Virus record (IMG/VR): IMGVR_UViG_3300006752_000136
Coordinates: 1 to 30,358 of that record
Length of the DNA stretch: 30,358 bases
Reading direction: 5' to 3' (one strand)
DNA from: a virus
The translations under genes were made by a program, and so were the position numbers. This document shows positions 1-7,392 of this stretch, in pieces. The notes under the pieces were generated by a model. That model was given only the letters and a program-made list of their open reading frames with translations, did not search any database and was not told the DNA's origin. Within the stretch, counting starts at the first letter, position 1. The number at the start of each line of letters is the position of its first letter.

Positions 1-90
1 GTGGTCGTCAGGTGCGCCCATTACGTGAGAGGCAGAGAAGCCCTTGGTTTGCAGTGCTTTGACTGCACGTTCGCATTGTTTTTGTGTCAT
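1..90 (-). CDS. Small phage protein, C-terminus outside window
   Basis: This is the N-terminal 30 codons of a leftward gene that continues beyond the window edge. It starts MTQKQCERAVKALQTKGF and contains a basic, helix-like stretch. Its ATG overlaps the TGA of the preceding gene (87-224) as ATGA, the usual sign of translational coupling in a phage operon. I do not recognise a family. It is the last visible member of the leftward operon that begins at 1331. Confidence 0.6.
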   Translation of the reverse strand, partial: MTQKQCERAVKALQTKGFSASHVMGAPDDH

Positions 91-224
91 AGGTCAATGA
101 TTACGCCCTTCTCTTCGAGGGCTGTGATGATGTAGTCAGGGAGTTCGAAGCTGTGTGTGAATTTTATTGCTCTTTGGATTTCAGGAAGTTGGGGTGAGCC
201 ATAGCTTCCTCGATAGTTGTGCAT
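87..224 (-). CDS. Small hypothetical protein, 45 aa
   Basis: A 45-codon frame beginning MHNYRGSYGSPQ and ending EEKGVIIDL. Its stop overlaps the next start (ATGA), which supports a real reading frame at least for the C-terminal half. The only in-frame ATG lies inside the gene at 164-319 and would give an unusually long 61-nt out-of-frame overlap, so the true start may be a non-ATG codon nearer 160. The C-terminal part (roughly residues 20-45) looks like a short amphipathic helix followed by a strand. No function is recognised. Confidence 0.45.
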   Translation of the reverse strand: MHNYRGSYGSPQLPEIQRAIKFTHSFELPDYIITALEEKGVIIDL

Positions 225-319
225 TGTGGAGTGCTGATTTCTGTCCCGTCAGTCATATGCAGGCAGTTGAGTTCAGGGGCGTACCTGTGTCGCTCCAATC
301 CGTGTACTTGAATCTTCAT
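164..319 (-). CDS. Small hypothetical protein, 51 aa
   Basis: A 51-codon gene starting MKIQVHGLERHRY and ending LKSKEQ. It lies 11 nt downstream of the gene at 331-516 in the same leftward operon. The composition is ordinary for a folded small phage protein (balanced charge, a beta-like N-terminus, a helical end). No family is recognised. Its 3' end overlaps the weaker frame at 87-224, and of the two this one is more convincing because it has its own ATG at the expected place. Confidence 0.6.
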   Translation of the reverse strand: MKIQVHGLERHRYAPELNCLHMTDGTEISTPQCTTIEEAMAHPNFLKSKEQ

Positions 320-330
320 TGTTCTTGCGT

Positions 331-516
331 TTAGAATTCTTGTTGAATGATGGTGTTCAGTTCTAGTTGTAACTTGACGTCTTTTGCCACTTCGTACTTG
401 CTGTTGTGTGGGTGAATCGATCGTTTGAGCAGGGCACGGACTCGTTCGTTTTCGAGTGCGATGTCAGGTGATACTGCGTTGCTGCTGCAAATGAAGTTGA
501 AGTCGTTTCGTGTCAT
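331..516 (-). CDS. Small hypothetical protein, 61 aa
   Basis: A 61-aa leftward gene (MTRNDFNFICSSN...). Its start codon overlaps the TGA of the upstream gene at 513-746 as ATGA, so the two are probably translationally coupled. The C-terminal half is rich in charged residues and appears alpha-helical (VAKDVKLQLELNTIIQQEF). There is no recognisable catalytic or DNA-binding motif. Its position in a string of short leftward genes suggests an early or accessory role, but that is inference only. Confidence 0.65.
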   Translation of the reverse strand: MTRNDFNFICSSNAVSPDIALENERVRALLKRSIHPHNSKYEVAKDVKLQLELNTIIQQEF

Positions 517-746
517 GACTGCAAAAGGGTTGAGGCGATTGGACGCGCTTTCAAGGTGGCGTATGTGACCTGTTGGTACATTGTCCCCGCACGCTGAGGT
601 GAAGGGAGGTCGGCACGGATGTACTCTACGACCTTGTCGAGTTCTTCGTCGTACTCGTACAATGAATAGTATCTGTCTCCGCGCATAATTGCGTTGGCAA
701 TCTTGCGTGTCAGTTCCTCGATAGCGAGGTGAAGGTTGTTTTGCAT
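513..746 (-). CDS. Small hypothetical protein, 77 aa
   Basis: A 77-aa protein starting MQNNLHLAIEELTRKIAN. I chose the ATG at 744-746 and not the longer frame beginning at 854: the added N-terminus reads like non-coding sequence, it would cover a tRNA-like structure at 771-869, and the chosen start has the same leader element (TCACTCAAATC) as the gene at 1331. The protein is mostly helical, with an acidic-aromatic patch (RYYSLYEYDEELDKVVEYI). Function is unknown. It is coupled to the next gene by an ATGA overlap. Confidence 0.65.
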   Translation of the reverse strand: MQNNLHLAIEELTRKIANAIMRGDRYYSLYEYDEELDKVVEYIRADLPSPQRAGTMYQQVTYATLKARPIASTLLQS

Positions 747-770
747 GGTGTTGATTTGAGTGAATGAATA

Positions 771-869
771 GAAGGGGGGTTGGGATTCGAACACAACCGC
801 CGTCCGACCTTCTCGTAAAGTGCCAAGAAAGGTCTTGGGAGTGGACGTGCGCACCGACTGCGCCCCCTT
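771..869 (-). ncRNA. tRNA-like structured element, possibly degenerate tRNA
   Basis: On the minus strand the 7-nt AAGGGGG at 869-863 can pair with CCCCCTT at 778-772. Within this closing stem lie a perfect 5-bp hairpin (GCGCA, loop GTCGG, TGCGC), a perfect 6-bp hairpin (CCAAGA, loop CCTT, TCTTGG) and a T-arm-like hairpin with the canonical loop TTCGAAT. The T-stem has one mismatch, the anticodon-like loop is too short, and there is no normal position-8 U. It therefore resembles a cloverleaf but is not a standard tRNA. It may be a degenerate tRNA, a structured RNA or a chance fold. Confidence 0.3.
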
Positions 870-878
870 GAAAGTGAA

Positions 879-1331
879 TTACGCCACCAGTTCAGCGACG
901 GCTTCGCCTGCGATGACGTCCTCCAATCCCGCAATGACATCATCGATGTCCACGACCTCAGGGGTCTCCAACAGGAACTCAACGATAGCCTTGACACGCA
1001 ACGCGAAAGCGCGCTTGGACTTGGCCGCGTGACCAACCTTCAAACGTGCCTGCAACGTCTCGTCGATTGAGCCGAGGTCAATGGTGGATTTGCCCACGTT
1101 GAAGCGCATCAGCAACGGGTGTGACAAGTTGGCGAAACGTGCCCCCGTGTCCTGTTGCAGTTGCAAGTGACGAAACAACCGATTGATGAACGTGCCCACA
1201 ACCTTGTTGCGCTCTGACTTGTTGTTGTTGTCCAAGTTCACGCTGAACGTGAATTCCTGATTAATGTCCACGATGTCGTTTCCACGTGTCGTGGTGAATG
1301 CTTGGTAAGCAGTAGCCTTGAATGTGCCCAT
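879..1331 (-). CDS. Hypothetical phage protein, 150 aa
   Basis: A 150-aa leftward gene and the first of its operon. The N-terminal half (about residues 1-60) is beta-like (TAYQAFTTTRGNDIVDINQEFTF is not a recognised motif and is mentioned only for composition), the middle is basic, and the C-terminus is a hydrophobic-acidic tail (VIAGLEDVIAGEAVAELVA). No domain is recognised. GC content is visibly higher than in the structural genes to the right. No clear TAnnTTTG element precedes it; a TCACTCAAATC element lies 10 nt upstream of the ATG and is repeated before the gene at 746. Confidence 0.7.
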   Translation of the reverse strand: MGTFKATAYQAFTTTRGNDIVDINQEFTFSVNLDNNNKSERNKVVGTFINRLFRHLQLQQDTGARFANLSHPLLMRFNVGKSTIDLGSIDETLQARLKVGHAAKSKRAFALRVKAIVEFLLETPEVVDIDDVIAGLEDVIAGEAVAELVA

Positions 1332-1898
1332 AATTGAAATAGATTTGAGTGATTAACGCAATAGCGCGTTGAGAGAAGCGGACGGCGCGAACGTCCCGAC
1401 AAGGCAAACCTTGGTGCTTCCCTGATATAGATTCAGACGCGGCGGGTGGACCTCCCCGCAACCCTCGGATGGCCGATTTCACGTCTGTGGTATTCACTTG
1501 TTGTTGCACCTAATTCTTCCTCCATCCCATCGCGCTGTGTCGGCTACGTTGGTAGGTAGTTTCAATAAGTCAAAGAACGTCAACCACAAGGTGGCCGAAT
1601 GTGTCAACGTGGCTACTGCTTCTCACGTTGTAGTTTCTCCTTCCGCGATAGTGTCTTATGCGATATGCGTGCCGCACGTCAGAAGGAAGGGGTTTAGTCA
1701 GTCCCCAACACATACGTCATTGGTCCTCGGTGGAGGGCACTCTCGTTTGAATGCGTTTGCAAGTAACGACACGAATTTGGTTCTCACAAGCCCTTTCACA
1801 TCTGTTAACATTTTTCGGTGCTTCCCCCTATGCGTATAAGGAATCCCGCACGCACGTCTACACTACGATGGGCATACGAGTCAAGAGGCGTTAACATC

Positions 1899-1918
1899 TT
1901 TTTTGTGTGTACACATAA
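1899..1918 (+). repeat. TTTTTTGTGT-N3-CACATAA repeat, copy 1
   Basis: A 20-bp element with a T6 run and an inner dyad GTGTGTACAC. A second copy is at 2341-2360, with the same first ten bases and the same CACATAA end, differing in the central three. Being paired in an otherwise gene-free region, it may be an operator or another protein-binding site; this is inference. Confidence 0.35.
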
Positions 1919-2340
1919 TGTGGTGGATATAATTGGTTGTATAATTTGGGATAAGGTTTGTCCCGTGTCCCCCAATGACATTCACATTTTTTCACAGTCT
2001 TCCCTTGACATTCTCCCTTCTATTGCTTATGCCGATGTCAGACACGACAAAAAGCTAAAATATGTGCGCAGTTGCCAACAAATGTTAAGGGGGGTGGGTC
2101 GGCAAAGTCACTTCGGGTGCGGCAAGCTGACGCTCACGTACATATATAATCCCCCAGGTACTTATTTCTGACGTTTTTTTTTGATCGGCTCTTCCCCATC
2201 AACTTCACCTAACCGAATCTAACTACTCTCTAATCAGTCAATTAGGCTATTTCACTTAAACTGTTGCTTGAGGGTTGACTTTTAAAAAAAAAAGTTATAA
2301 CTTCGTAACTCTATTGAATGATTTTTAGAGCTATTGATAG

Positions 2341-2360
2341 TTTTTTGTGTAGGCACATAA
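2341..2360 (+). repeat. TTTTTTGTGT-N3-CACATAA repeat, copy 2
   Basis: Second copy of the element at 1899-1918, about 60 bp upstream of the short gene at 2420. Its centre is AGG instead of GTA, so the dyad is reduced to GTGT and CACA arms. Confidence 0.35.
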
Positions 2361-2419
2361 AGCTGATGAGCGAAATTCACTGATAAGACAATAGAAGTTC
2401 AATACGGGTTAGCTATATC

Positions 2420-2551
2420 ATGATCGTAAAGCGCAAAGAAGGCTATTTTGTACGCTCAACAGAGGGGAAGAACCTGGGCGGACCTTACAAGAGCAGGCTG
2501 GAGGCTATGCGTAGATTGCGGCAGGTAGAATTCTTCAAGGACAAGAAATAG
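2420..2551 (+). CDS. Small KEGYFVRSxEGKNLGGPYKSRxEA-type phage protein, 43 aa
   Basis: A 43-aa gene beginning MIVKRKEGYFVRSTEGK. It has the pattern of a common short phage protein: a beta-hairpin with a Lys-Asn-Leu-Gly turn, then YKSRLEAMRRLRQVEFFK, a basic amphipathic helix. Such proteins occur in many marine phages and have no established function; assignment to that group is from memory of the pattern. It is the first rightward gene after the non-coding region, and a promoter for the next gene follows its stop within 8 nt. Confidence 0.65.
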   Translation: MIVKRKEGYFVRSTEGKNLGGPYKSRLEAMRRLRQVEFFKDKK

Positions 2552-2558
2552 ATTCTCG

Positions 2559-2566
2559 TATCTTTG
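2559..2566 (+). promoter_or_regulatory. Bacteroidota-type promoter -7 element (TATCTTTG)
   Basis: TATCTTTGC matches the TAnnTTTG consensus. Exactly 4 nt separate it from the ATG at 2571, so transcription should start at or next to the start codon and give a leaderless mRNA for the 1097-aa gene. No clear -33 TTG element is seen. Confidence 0.65.
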
Positions 2567-2570
2567 CTTT

Positions 2571-5500
2571 ATGCATAGTCGTAAACGAAGAAAGGCAGGT
2601 TTTGCACCTGTAAAGAGGTATGTTGACGGTGGTGTTATGGATTGTCCAAACCCACCTTGCCCACCACCTTCTCCAGATAGAGTAAAATCACTTATAGATA
2701 GCGGTATGTGGAAGCTCGGACCTAAAGGTGAGCTTTTGAGGCTATCTGCAGAGGAGATCAACCAAAAGAACTTTGAGACTTCTAAGGCTACGGCCATGGA
2801 GGAGCTTGCTGTAGAGGAACCAGCTACGTTTGCCCCTACAGAAGTTGGGTTTATGACCCCTGAAAGGAAGGATTACTTGGAGACCAGGGCTGGTGAGCTT
2901 ACCCCAGAGGAGGCTAGGGAGTATGCAACTACGTCTTTTGACCCATTTGAGGGTCCAAACGTTGTATTCGGTATGGCTGCGGGGGCTACCCCAGTAGATC
3001 CTGTTGGCCAGTTACTTGGTAGAGGACTTAAAGCAGCTGGTGATGCATATAGGGTACTGAAAACACCTATTGTCCCTGTTATGGATGAGGCTAGGATACA
3101 GGCTCAGATGGCTGTAATCAGAGATCAGTACAATATCCCATACGCAGACATTGTAGACGGGACCCCAAACACCCTTGAGAGATACAGACAGCAAGCTGTT
3201 GAGCAGCTCGTAGGTAAGAATGCAAGCTCTGAGGCTATTGCTCGTGCCGAGTCTCAGATCGATGCAGCTGTAGAGGGCTATATGCCTAAGGCTATCGAAG
3301 AGATCATGAAGAACTCAGAGGGGAACATCTTGAATGTCCCTAATGATACAAGAAGGCCAGAACTAGATAGAGTCAGAATGAGGTTCCTCAACCCGAACTC
3401 TAAGATTTGGCAGCAAGCTAACAAGGAGGGGATGATCCCCACAAACAACCTGGTTCAGCTCATGAAATCTGATGGCATGTCTGAGCTTGAGAGGGGAGTT
3501 CTTGAAGAAGCTGTCTTTGGATCACCTATCTACGACAAGTCTGGTAACCTTCTTGGTGGTGATGAAGCTATAAAGGCTCAAGAAGCAGTCATGTCTGCTA
3601 TACTGAGGGCAGGTGGTACAGAAACAAAAGAGTTTGCCAGCGGAGATATCTCTAAGTATAGAATCAATCTCAATCAGCTGAAGGGGTTGTCTGAGATGAC
3701 TAGCATGACCTCGTCACCTATCAGGTCATTTGCCTTGAACACTGACTCTCAAGATCATTTCGGATCTAGAATAGGTGTTCAAAAAGATATATATATGGGA
3801 AACATGTATTCAAACTATGGTTTGAATAGAATAGGATACAATAATGCTGATTCAAAGACTTTCGTTGTTGGTAGTGATGACTTTTCTTCTGGTGTAAACC
3901 ACTTTGATAGGGGTGAGCTTTCTCACTTTAGGGTATTTACCAACGACAGTCCCCCTCTTTTGAATAGAAATTTCCCAGGAACTAAAATAGATGTACCGAC
4001 TGAGTTTGCATCGATTAGAGTGGGACGTAACGTAGGTGCCCAGGGAGCTAATTTGAACTGGTTCCAAGATGCGAGCAGTTTTCCTGGTGGTATGGGATAT
4101 AGAAGAGGAGGCAATATGATTATGCCTAGCGGAGATGAGGGGATAAGTGAAAGTGTTTCTAATCTACTATCTGGACAGGGTTTCTTGGAGGGTGTTATTA
4201 GAAACGTTAGAAGTGGTATGAACAGTCTAAGCGACATCACCACGAGTGCATCTGGAATAGTAAGAAACATAAAAAACGTTCAAAACAGGGCCGCCGACGT
4301 TAGTGCTGGCAGAGGCTCCCTTGTTGGACCATCTGGTGACAGTTCTATCAGGCAACTACTTGAGTTTGCCAATCTACCAAATAGAAGAGAGCTTGTAAAC
4401 AATGCCATGCGAGGCGTAGAAACCTTTGCTACGGAGATCAATTCACGGTTAGATAATTTAGTTGAAAGCGTATCTAAGGAGCAAGAAGCTTTGGCTAGAC
4501 TGGGTGAAGCTCCTGTTTATAAAGATGCGCCAGGTAATAAATTGGCTGGCCTTGACGAGGCTAATAAGTACTTGTCCCTGAATAGTGACATTTATTTTGA
4601 CCTTCGTCAATCCACCCCATTTCACAGAGTAAAAGATAACTTCAGGGGTTACGATTTAATGATTGATCGTGCCAACAGCGATTTCTCATCTGGGTCATGG
4701 GCTGATAATGATTTAACGGAGTCACTAGGTACTTTGGAGGGAGATGTAATCCCTACAGCAAAGAACCGTTTTGTTGATAAACTTGAAAATCAAATAGCTG
4801 ATCTCAGCACTATTGTTCTCAAACCAAACACCCCTCCACAAGTAGTGGATGCGGCCCATAATCTGAGGCTTAAACTCAATGAAGTTAAGAACAGGGGCCA
4901 AGAATCTTTTGAGAGTATGCAGAATCTTGCTGGGGAGATATTTGATCTTCAGGACTACTTGATGATTGAATATAATTCAGCTTTTCAACGCGCTGCTAAA
5001 AGAGGAGTTCCAGACAACATTAGAAGGAAGACTGCTTTTGAGGAAGTGGAGGCTAAATATCAAGATTCTATTGATGATCTTAAGAGGCTTGTTTTGGAGC
5101 TTGAGGCTAATAGAACCAATGCTACATTGGCTCTAATGGACGCTGCTGAATCTATTAATAGCATGAATGATGACGTTGTAAGATCAGTACCAGATTTGTA
5201 TGAATCAGCTAAAGGTGAGCTGAAGAATCGAATTGACAATGCTCTTCAGGATCAGACAGCTCTAGACTATTACGATATACTTCAATCTCAAACCCGCATT
5301 CAAACAGAGGCGGGTAAAGTTAGAGAGTATGTTATGTCGGGAGATATAAACAATCCAACTCTTAATAAAATATTCCTTGAAACACCTGATGCAGATAGGT
5401 TCTACGTTTCAGAGATTCAATCTGACTTTGTTCAAAGGTCTAAAGGATCTAAATCAGGAGAGATGAATGTTAGATCTTCTGTTATTGACTCGAAGGCTAC

Positions 5501-5864
5501 GACCCAAAAGGGTGCTCGTATGGAGCTAGACTCCTTTCAAAAGAACTGGAGAACAAAAACCATTCAGCAAGCTGTCCTTCAAGGGCGTAAGGCTGGTAAG
5601 AATGAGATCCTATTCCCTACGTACAAAACAGCAGATAATATTCAGGCATGGAGCGGTTCTAAAGACACTGGTGAAGCTGGTGCTGGAAATAGAATTACAT
5701 ATCAGGGTATGGATAAGCACATCCGAAAGGCTACTGGTGTAAAACCATACAAGGTTGTTGATCCTCAGGGTAATGAGTGGTGGGCTATCAAGCTCGATCC
5801 AAACCAGAAGTATGAGTTCCCAGACTTCAGGGATGGTGGACGATTCCGTTTGAGGAAAAGATGA
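2571..5864 (+). CDS. Large polyvalent virion-associated protein, 1097 aa
   Basis: The longest gene in the window. The N-terminus is basic (MHSRKRRKAGF) and followed by a YVDGG motif and a Cys/Pro-rich segment (about residues 24-34). Much of the rest is helical, with long charged stretches at about 600-900. A HFR motif at 452-454 and an EIQSDF motif at 948-953, followed by a Gln/Arg-rich helix and an NEILFPTYKTAD segment, resemble the EIQSDW module seen in large polyvalent proteins of phages, some of which are injected with DNA. The C-terminus ends in FRDGGRFRLRKR. Such proteins are usually internal virion or ejected proteins; this role is inferred. It is probably translated from a leaderless mRNA. 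The next promoter begins at the base after its stop. Confidence 0.7.
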   Translation: MHSRKRRKAGFAPVKRYVDGGVMDCPNPPCPPPSPDRVKSLIDSGMWKLGPKGELLRLSAEEINQKNFETSKATAMEELAVEEPATFAPTEVGFMTPERKDYLETRAGELTPEEAREYATTSFDPFEGPNVVFGMAAGATPVDPVGQLLGRGLKAAGDAYRVLKTPIVPVMDEARIQAQMAVIRDQYNIPYADIVDGTPNTLERYRQQAVEQLVGKNASSEAIARAESQIDAAVEGYMPKAIEEIMKNSEGNILNVPNDTRRPELDRVRMRFLNPNSKIWQQANKEGMIPTNNLVQLMKSDGMSELERGVLEEAVFGSPIYDKSGNLLGGDEAIKAQEAVMSAILRAGGTETKEFASGDISKYRINLNQLKGLSEMTSMTSSPIRSFALNTDSQDHFGSRIGVQKDIYMGNMYSNYGLNRIGYNNADSKTFVVGSDDFSSGVNHFDRGELSHFRVFTNDSPPLLNRNFPGTKIDVPTEFASIRVGRNVGAQGANLNWFQDASSFPGGMGYRRGGNMIMPSGDEGISESVSNLLSGQGFLEGVIRNVRSGMNSLSDITTSASGIVRNIKNVQNRAADVSAGRGSLVGPSGDSSIRQLLEFANLPNRRELVNNAMRGVETFATEINSRLDNLVESVSKEQEALARLGEAPVYKDAPGNKLAGLDEANKYLSLNSDIYFDLRQSTPFHRVKDNFRGYDLMIDRANSDFSSGSWADNDLTESLGTLEGDVIPTAKNRFVDKLENQIADLSTIVLKPNTPPQVVDAAHNLRLKLNEVKNRGQESFESMQNLAGEIFDLQDYLMIEYNSAFQRAAKRGVPDNIRRKTAFEEVEAKYQDSIDDLKRLVLELEANRTNATLALMDAAESINSMNDDVVRSVPDLYESAKGELKNRIDNALQDQTALDYYDILQSQTRIQTEAGKVREYVMSGDINNPTLNKIFLETPDADRFYVSEIQSDFVQRSKGSKSGEMNVRSSVIDSKATTQKGARMELDSFQKNWRTKTIQQAVLQGRKAGKNEILFPTYKTADNIQAWSGSKDTGEAGAGNRITYQGMDKHIRKATGVKPYKVVDPQGNEWWAIKLDPNQKYEFPDFRDGGRFRLRKR

Positions 5865-5872
5865 TATATTTG
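5865..5872 (+). promoter_or_regulatory. Promoter -7 element (TATATTTG)
   Basis: TATATTTGC starts at the base after the TGA of the preceding gene and ends 4 nt before the ATG at 5877. The whole intergenic space of 12 nt is therefore promoter plus spacer, and the mRNA should be leaderless. Confidence 0.75.
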
Positions 5873-5876
5873 CAAT

Positions 5877-6326
5877 ATGGCTACACTTACGGTATCGATT
5901 CAAGAAGAGATTACCATTAACGGTAAGGATAGGGGGAATACAAACAGCATTAGTATTACCTCTGTAACCGAAACCTTCAATAGAGTTCTCACGGCTTCAG
6001 CCACAGAACAAAACATTATTGAGTTTCAGGCTACCAATCCATCGGGTGGTGCTCTTGCTAACGGTACTTGTCAGTACTTGAGAGTCACCAACCTTGATTC
6101 TTCTAACAACGTTGACTTGAGGGTTCAAACTTCTACAGATACAAAAGAGTATCTGGTTAGAATTGGTGCTCTCGAATCATTCATCTTGTTCAATGACACG
6201 ATGGATGTAAACGCCACAACAGCAAATCTGGATGGTGTTATCGATCTTAATCAGATTGAAGTGATTAAAGCCAAAGTACCAACAGCTTCTACAGCTGACA
6301 TTGAAATCTTCGCAGTAGCAACATGA
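5877..6326 (+). CDS. Small beta-rich virion protein, 149 aa
   Basis: A 149-aa protein, rich in Thr, Val, Asn and Asp and poor in Lys, with alternating hydrophobic patterns that suggest a beta-sandwich. The segment CQYLRVTNLDSSNNVDLRV, then an ESFILFND turn and a VEV-like end, matches the layout of two other small proteins in this window (21023 and 21424), so these look like diverged paralogs. Related small proteins of marine phages are virion components, perhaps decoration or fibre-base proteins; the exact role is unknown. It is expressed from its own promoter and coupled by ATGA to the next gene. Confidence 0.6.
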   Translation: MATLTVSIQEEITINGKDRGNTNSISITSVTETFNRVLTASATEQNIIEFQATNPSGGALANGTCQYLRVTNLDSSNNVDLRVQTSTDTKEYLVRIGALESFILFNDTMDVNATTANLDGVIDLNQIEVIKAKVPTASTADIEIFAVAT

Positions 6327-7390
6327 GAACTAGATTTAGAGACGGAGGCCTTTATTACAACATGGGTGGTAAGTACGGGACGGGTGGTATGTACCCATCT
6401 TTCCAAGGTGCTGGCCAGTTTAATGGTAACGGTGACGGTGACCCCAAAAAGATTAAGAGCGCTAACACCAACAATGTTGACTTCAACTCTGGAGACGACA
6501 CTGTAAAGAGTACTCGAACTTACACCGATGGTCCAACTACTGGTGAATTCACTGACTTTGCTTCAGTCCCTGCTTACAGAAAAGCCATGAAGCAGGGAAA
6601 GGAAATATCGGCTACAGAGGCACTTCTCGACAGACTCAGCCAGGGTAAGGTTCAAACTCGACTTGTTGACGAGAAAGGAAGGGAGATTAAAGATGAAAGT
6701 GACTACACTAGATTTATCGAAAGGAAAAAAGAGGCTCTAAAAAAAGGTCTCCTCTCAGGAGATATTGATAGGAAGACATTTGAAAAACAATATGAGACCC
6801 TCAAGGGTGAGGCATCTGCATTCCCAGAGTACGTTCAGGCACAAGGTGAAAATGAAGCTACTAGGAATATATATGGGCGTGTCTCTGAATCGAAAGACCC
6901 TGAAGCTGTAGTAGGAAAGCGTCTTGAGGGAGAGTCTCATTGGTTTAATAAAAATGACGCTAAGTTTGGTCCAGGCGGATTTAACGTTCACAACCCAGGC
7001 CACGTCATGGAGTATCAAATGATGTATAACCAGCTAGCTGCTCCTGGTGAAGAGATTACGGTTGACGGAAAGTGGGGTGAGCAAACTCAGTCGGCAACAG
7101 TCCCAATTAGAGAGTCTGAAAGAGAGGAGCTCGCTGGCGGCGTTGATCCCAACCTCGAAATGAGGCTTTATCAAGAAAAGCCTTCAGGTGGCTGGGATCA
7201 AGAGGAGACTGGCGGTGGTGACTATCGTGGTGGATACGGCAGTCAACGGCGGCGGCGCAGAAAAGGCGGCGGTGGCGGTGGTGGTGGTGGTTGCATCCCT
7301 GGCAGACCATGTGCCGCCTACAATGAAAATGGTGGTATCCCAAAAATGAGAACCACATTTAAGGACGGTGGTGTCTATTACATGAGATAA
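6323..7390 (+). CDS. GG-motif protein with peptidoglycan-binding-like segment, 355 aa
   Basis: Starts with MRTRFRDGGLYY and ends with MRTTFKDGGVYYMR, so nearly the same motif marks both ends. The N-terminus carries further GG motifs (NMGGKYGTGGMY, 13-24). A segment around residues 225-258 ending VDGKWGEQT (from 247) resembles the repeat of PG_binding_1 domains (helix, then V-D-G-x-W/F-G-x-x-T). Near the C-terminus is an Arg run followed by nine Gly residues and a CIPGRPC loop. A virion or lysis-related protein that contacts the cell wall is plausible, because the M15 endolysin follows closely. Start overlaps the preceding stop as ATGA. Confidence 0.6.
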   Translation: MRTRFRDGGLYYNMGGKYGTGGMYPSFQGAGQFNGNGDGDPKKIKSANTNNVDFNSGDDTVKSTRTYTDGPTTGEFTDFASVPAYRKAMKQGKEISATEALLDRLSQGKVQTRLVDEKGREIKDESDYTRFIERKKEALKKGLLSGDIDRKTFEKQYETLKGEASAFPEYVQAQGENEATRNIYGRVSESKDPEAVVGKRLEGESHWFNKNDAKFGPGGFNVHNPGHVMEYQMMYNQLAAPGEEITVDGKWGEQTQSATVPIRESEREELAGGVDPNLEMRLYQEKPSGGWDQEETGGGDYRGGYGSQRRRRRKGGGGGGGGGCIPGRPCAAYNENGGIPKMRTTFKDGGVYYMR

Positions 7391-7392
7391 TT

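Larger units (their letters stand above)
1332..2419. other. Long non-coding region between leftward and rightward gene sets
   Basis: About 1.1 kb with no convincing gene on either strand. Two rightward open frames (1498-1839 and 1818-2171) have codon use and composition unlike any neighbour. The left part is of mixed GC. The right part (2170-2420) is AT-rich with a T-run near 2174, an A10 run at 2284-2293 and the palindrome AGTTATAACT at 2293-2302. An imperfect repeat, TTTTTTGTGT followed by CACATAA, occurs at 1899-1918 and 2341-2360. The region is where leftward and rightward transcription diverge, so it probably holds control sites; an origin is also possible but not shown. Confidence 0.5.

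Noticed and set aside
747-854. Longer start at 854 for the 77-aa leftward gene
   Set aside because: The added residues look non-coding, the region folds as a tRNA-like structure, and the ATG at 746 has the leader shared with the gene at 1331.
1384-1405. GGACG, loop GCGCGAA, CGTCC as a tRNA T-arm on the minus strand
   Set aside because: The loop lacks the invariant A58, and no matching acceptor strand was found at tRNA distance.
1938-1946. TATAATTTG as a promoter in the non-coding region
   Set aside because: Spacing between TA and TTTG is three bases, not two, and no gene or start follows it.
1498-2171. Two rightward open frames of 113 and 117 aa in the non-coding region
   Set aside because: Composition is unlike any phage gene here (many Val, Ser, His, Cys), they have no leader or promoter, they overlap each other, and the codon use resembles random reading of the region.
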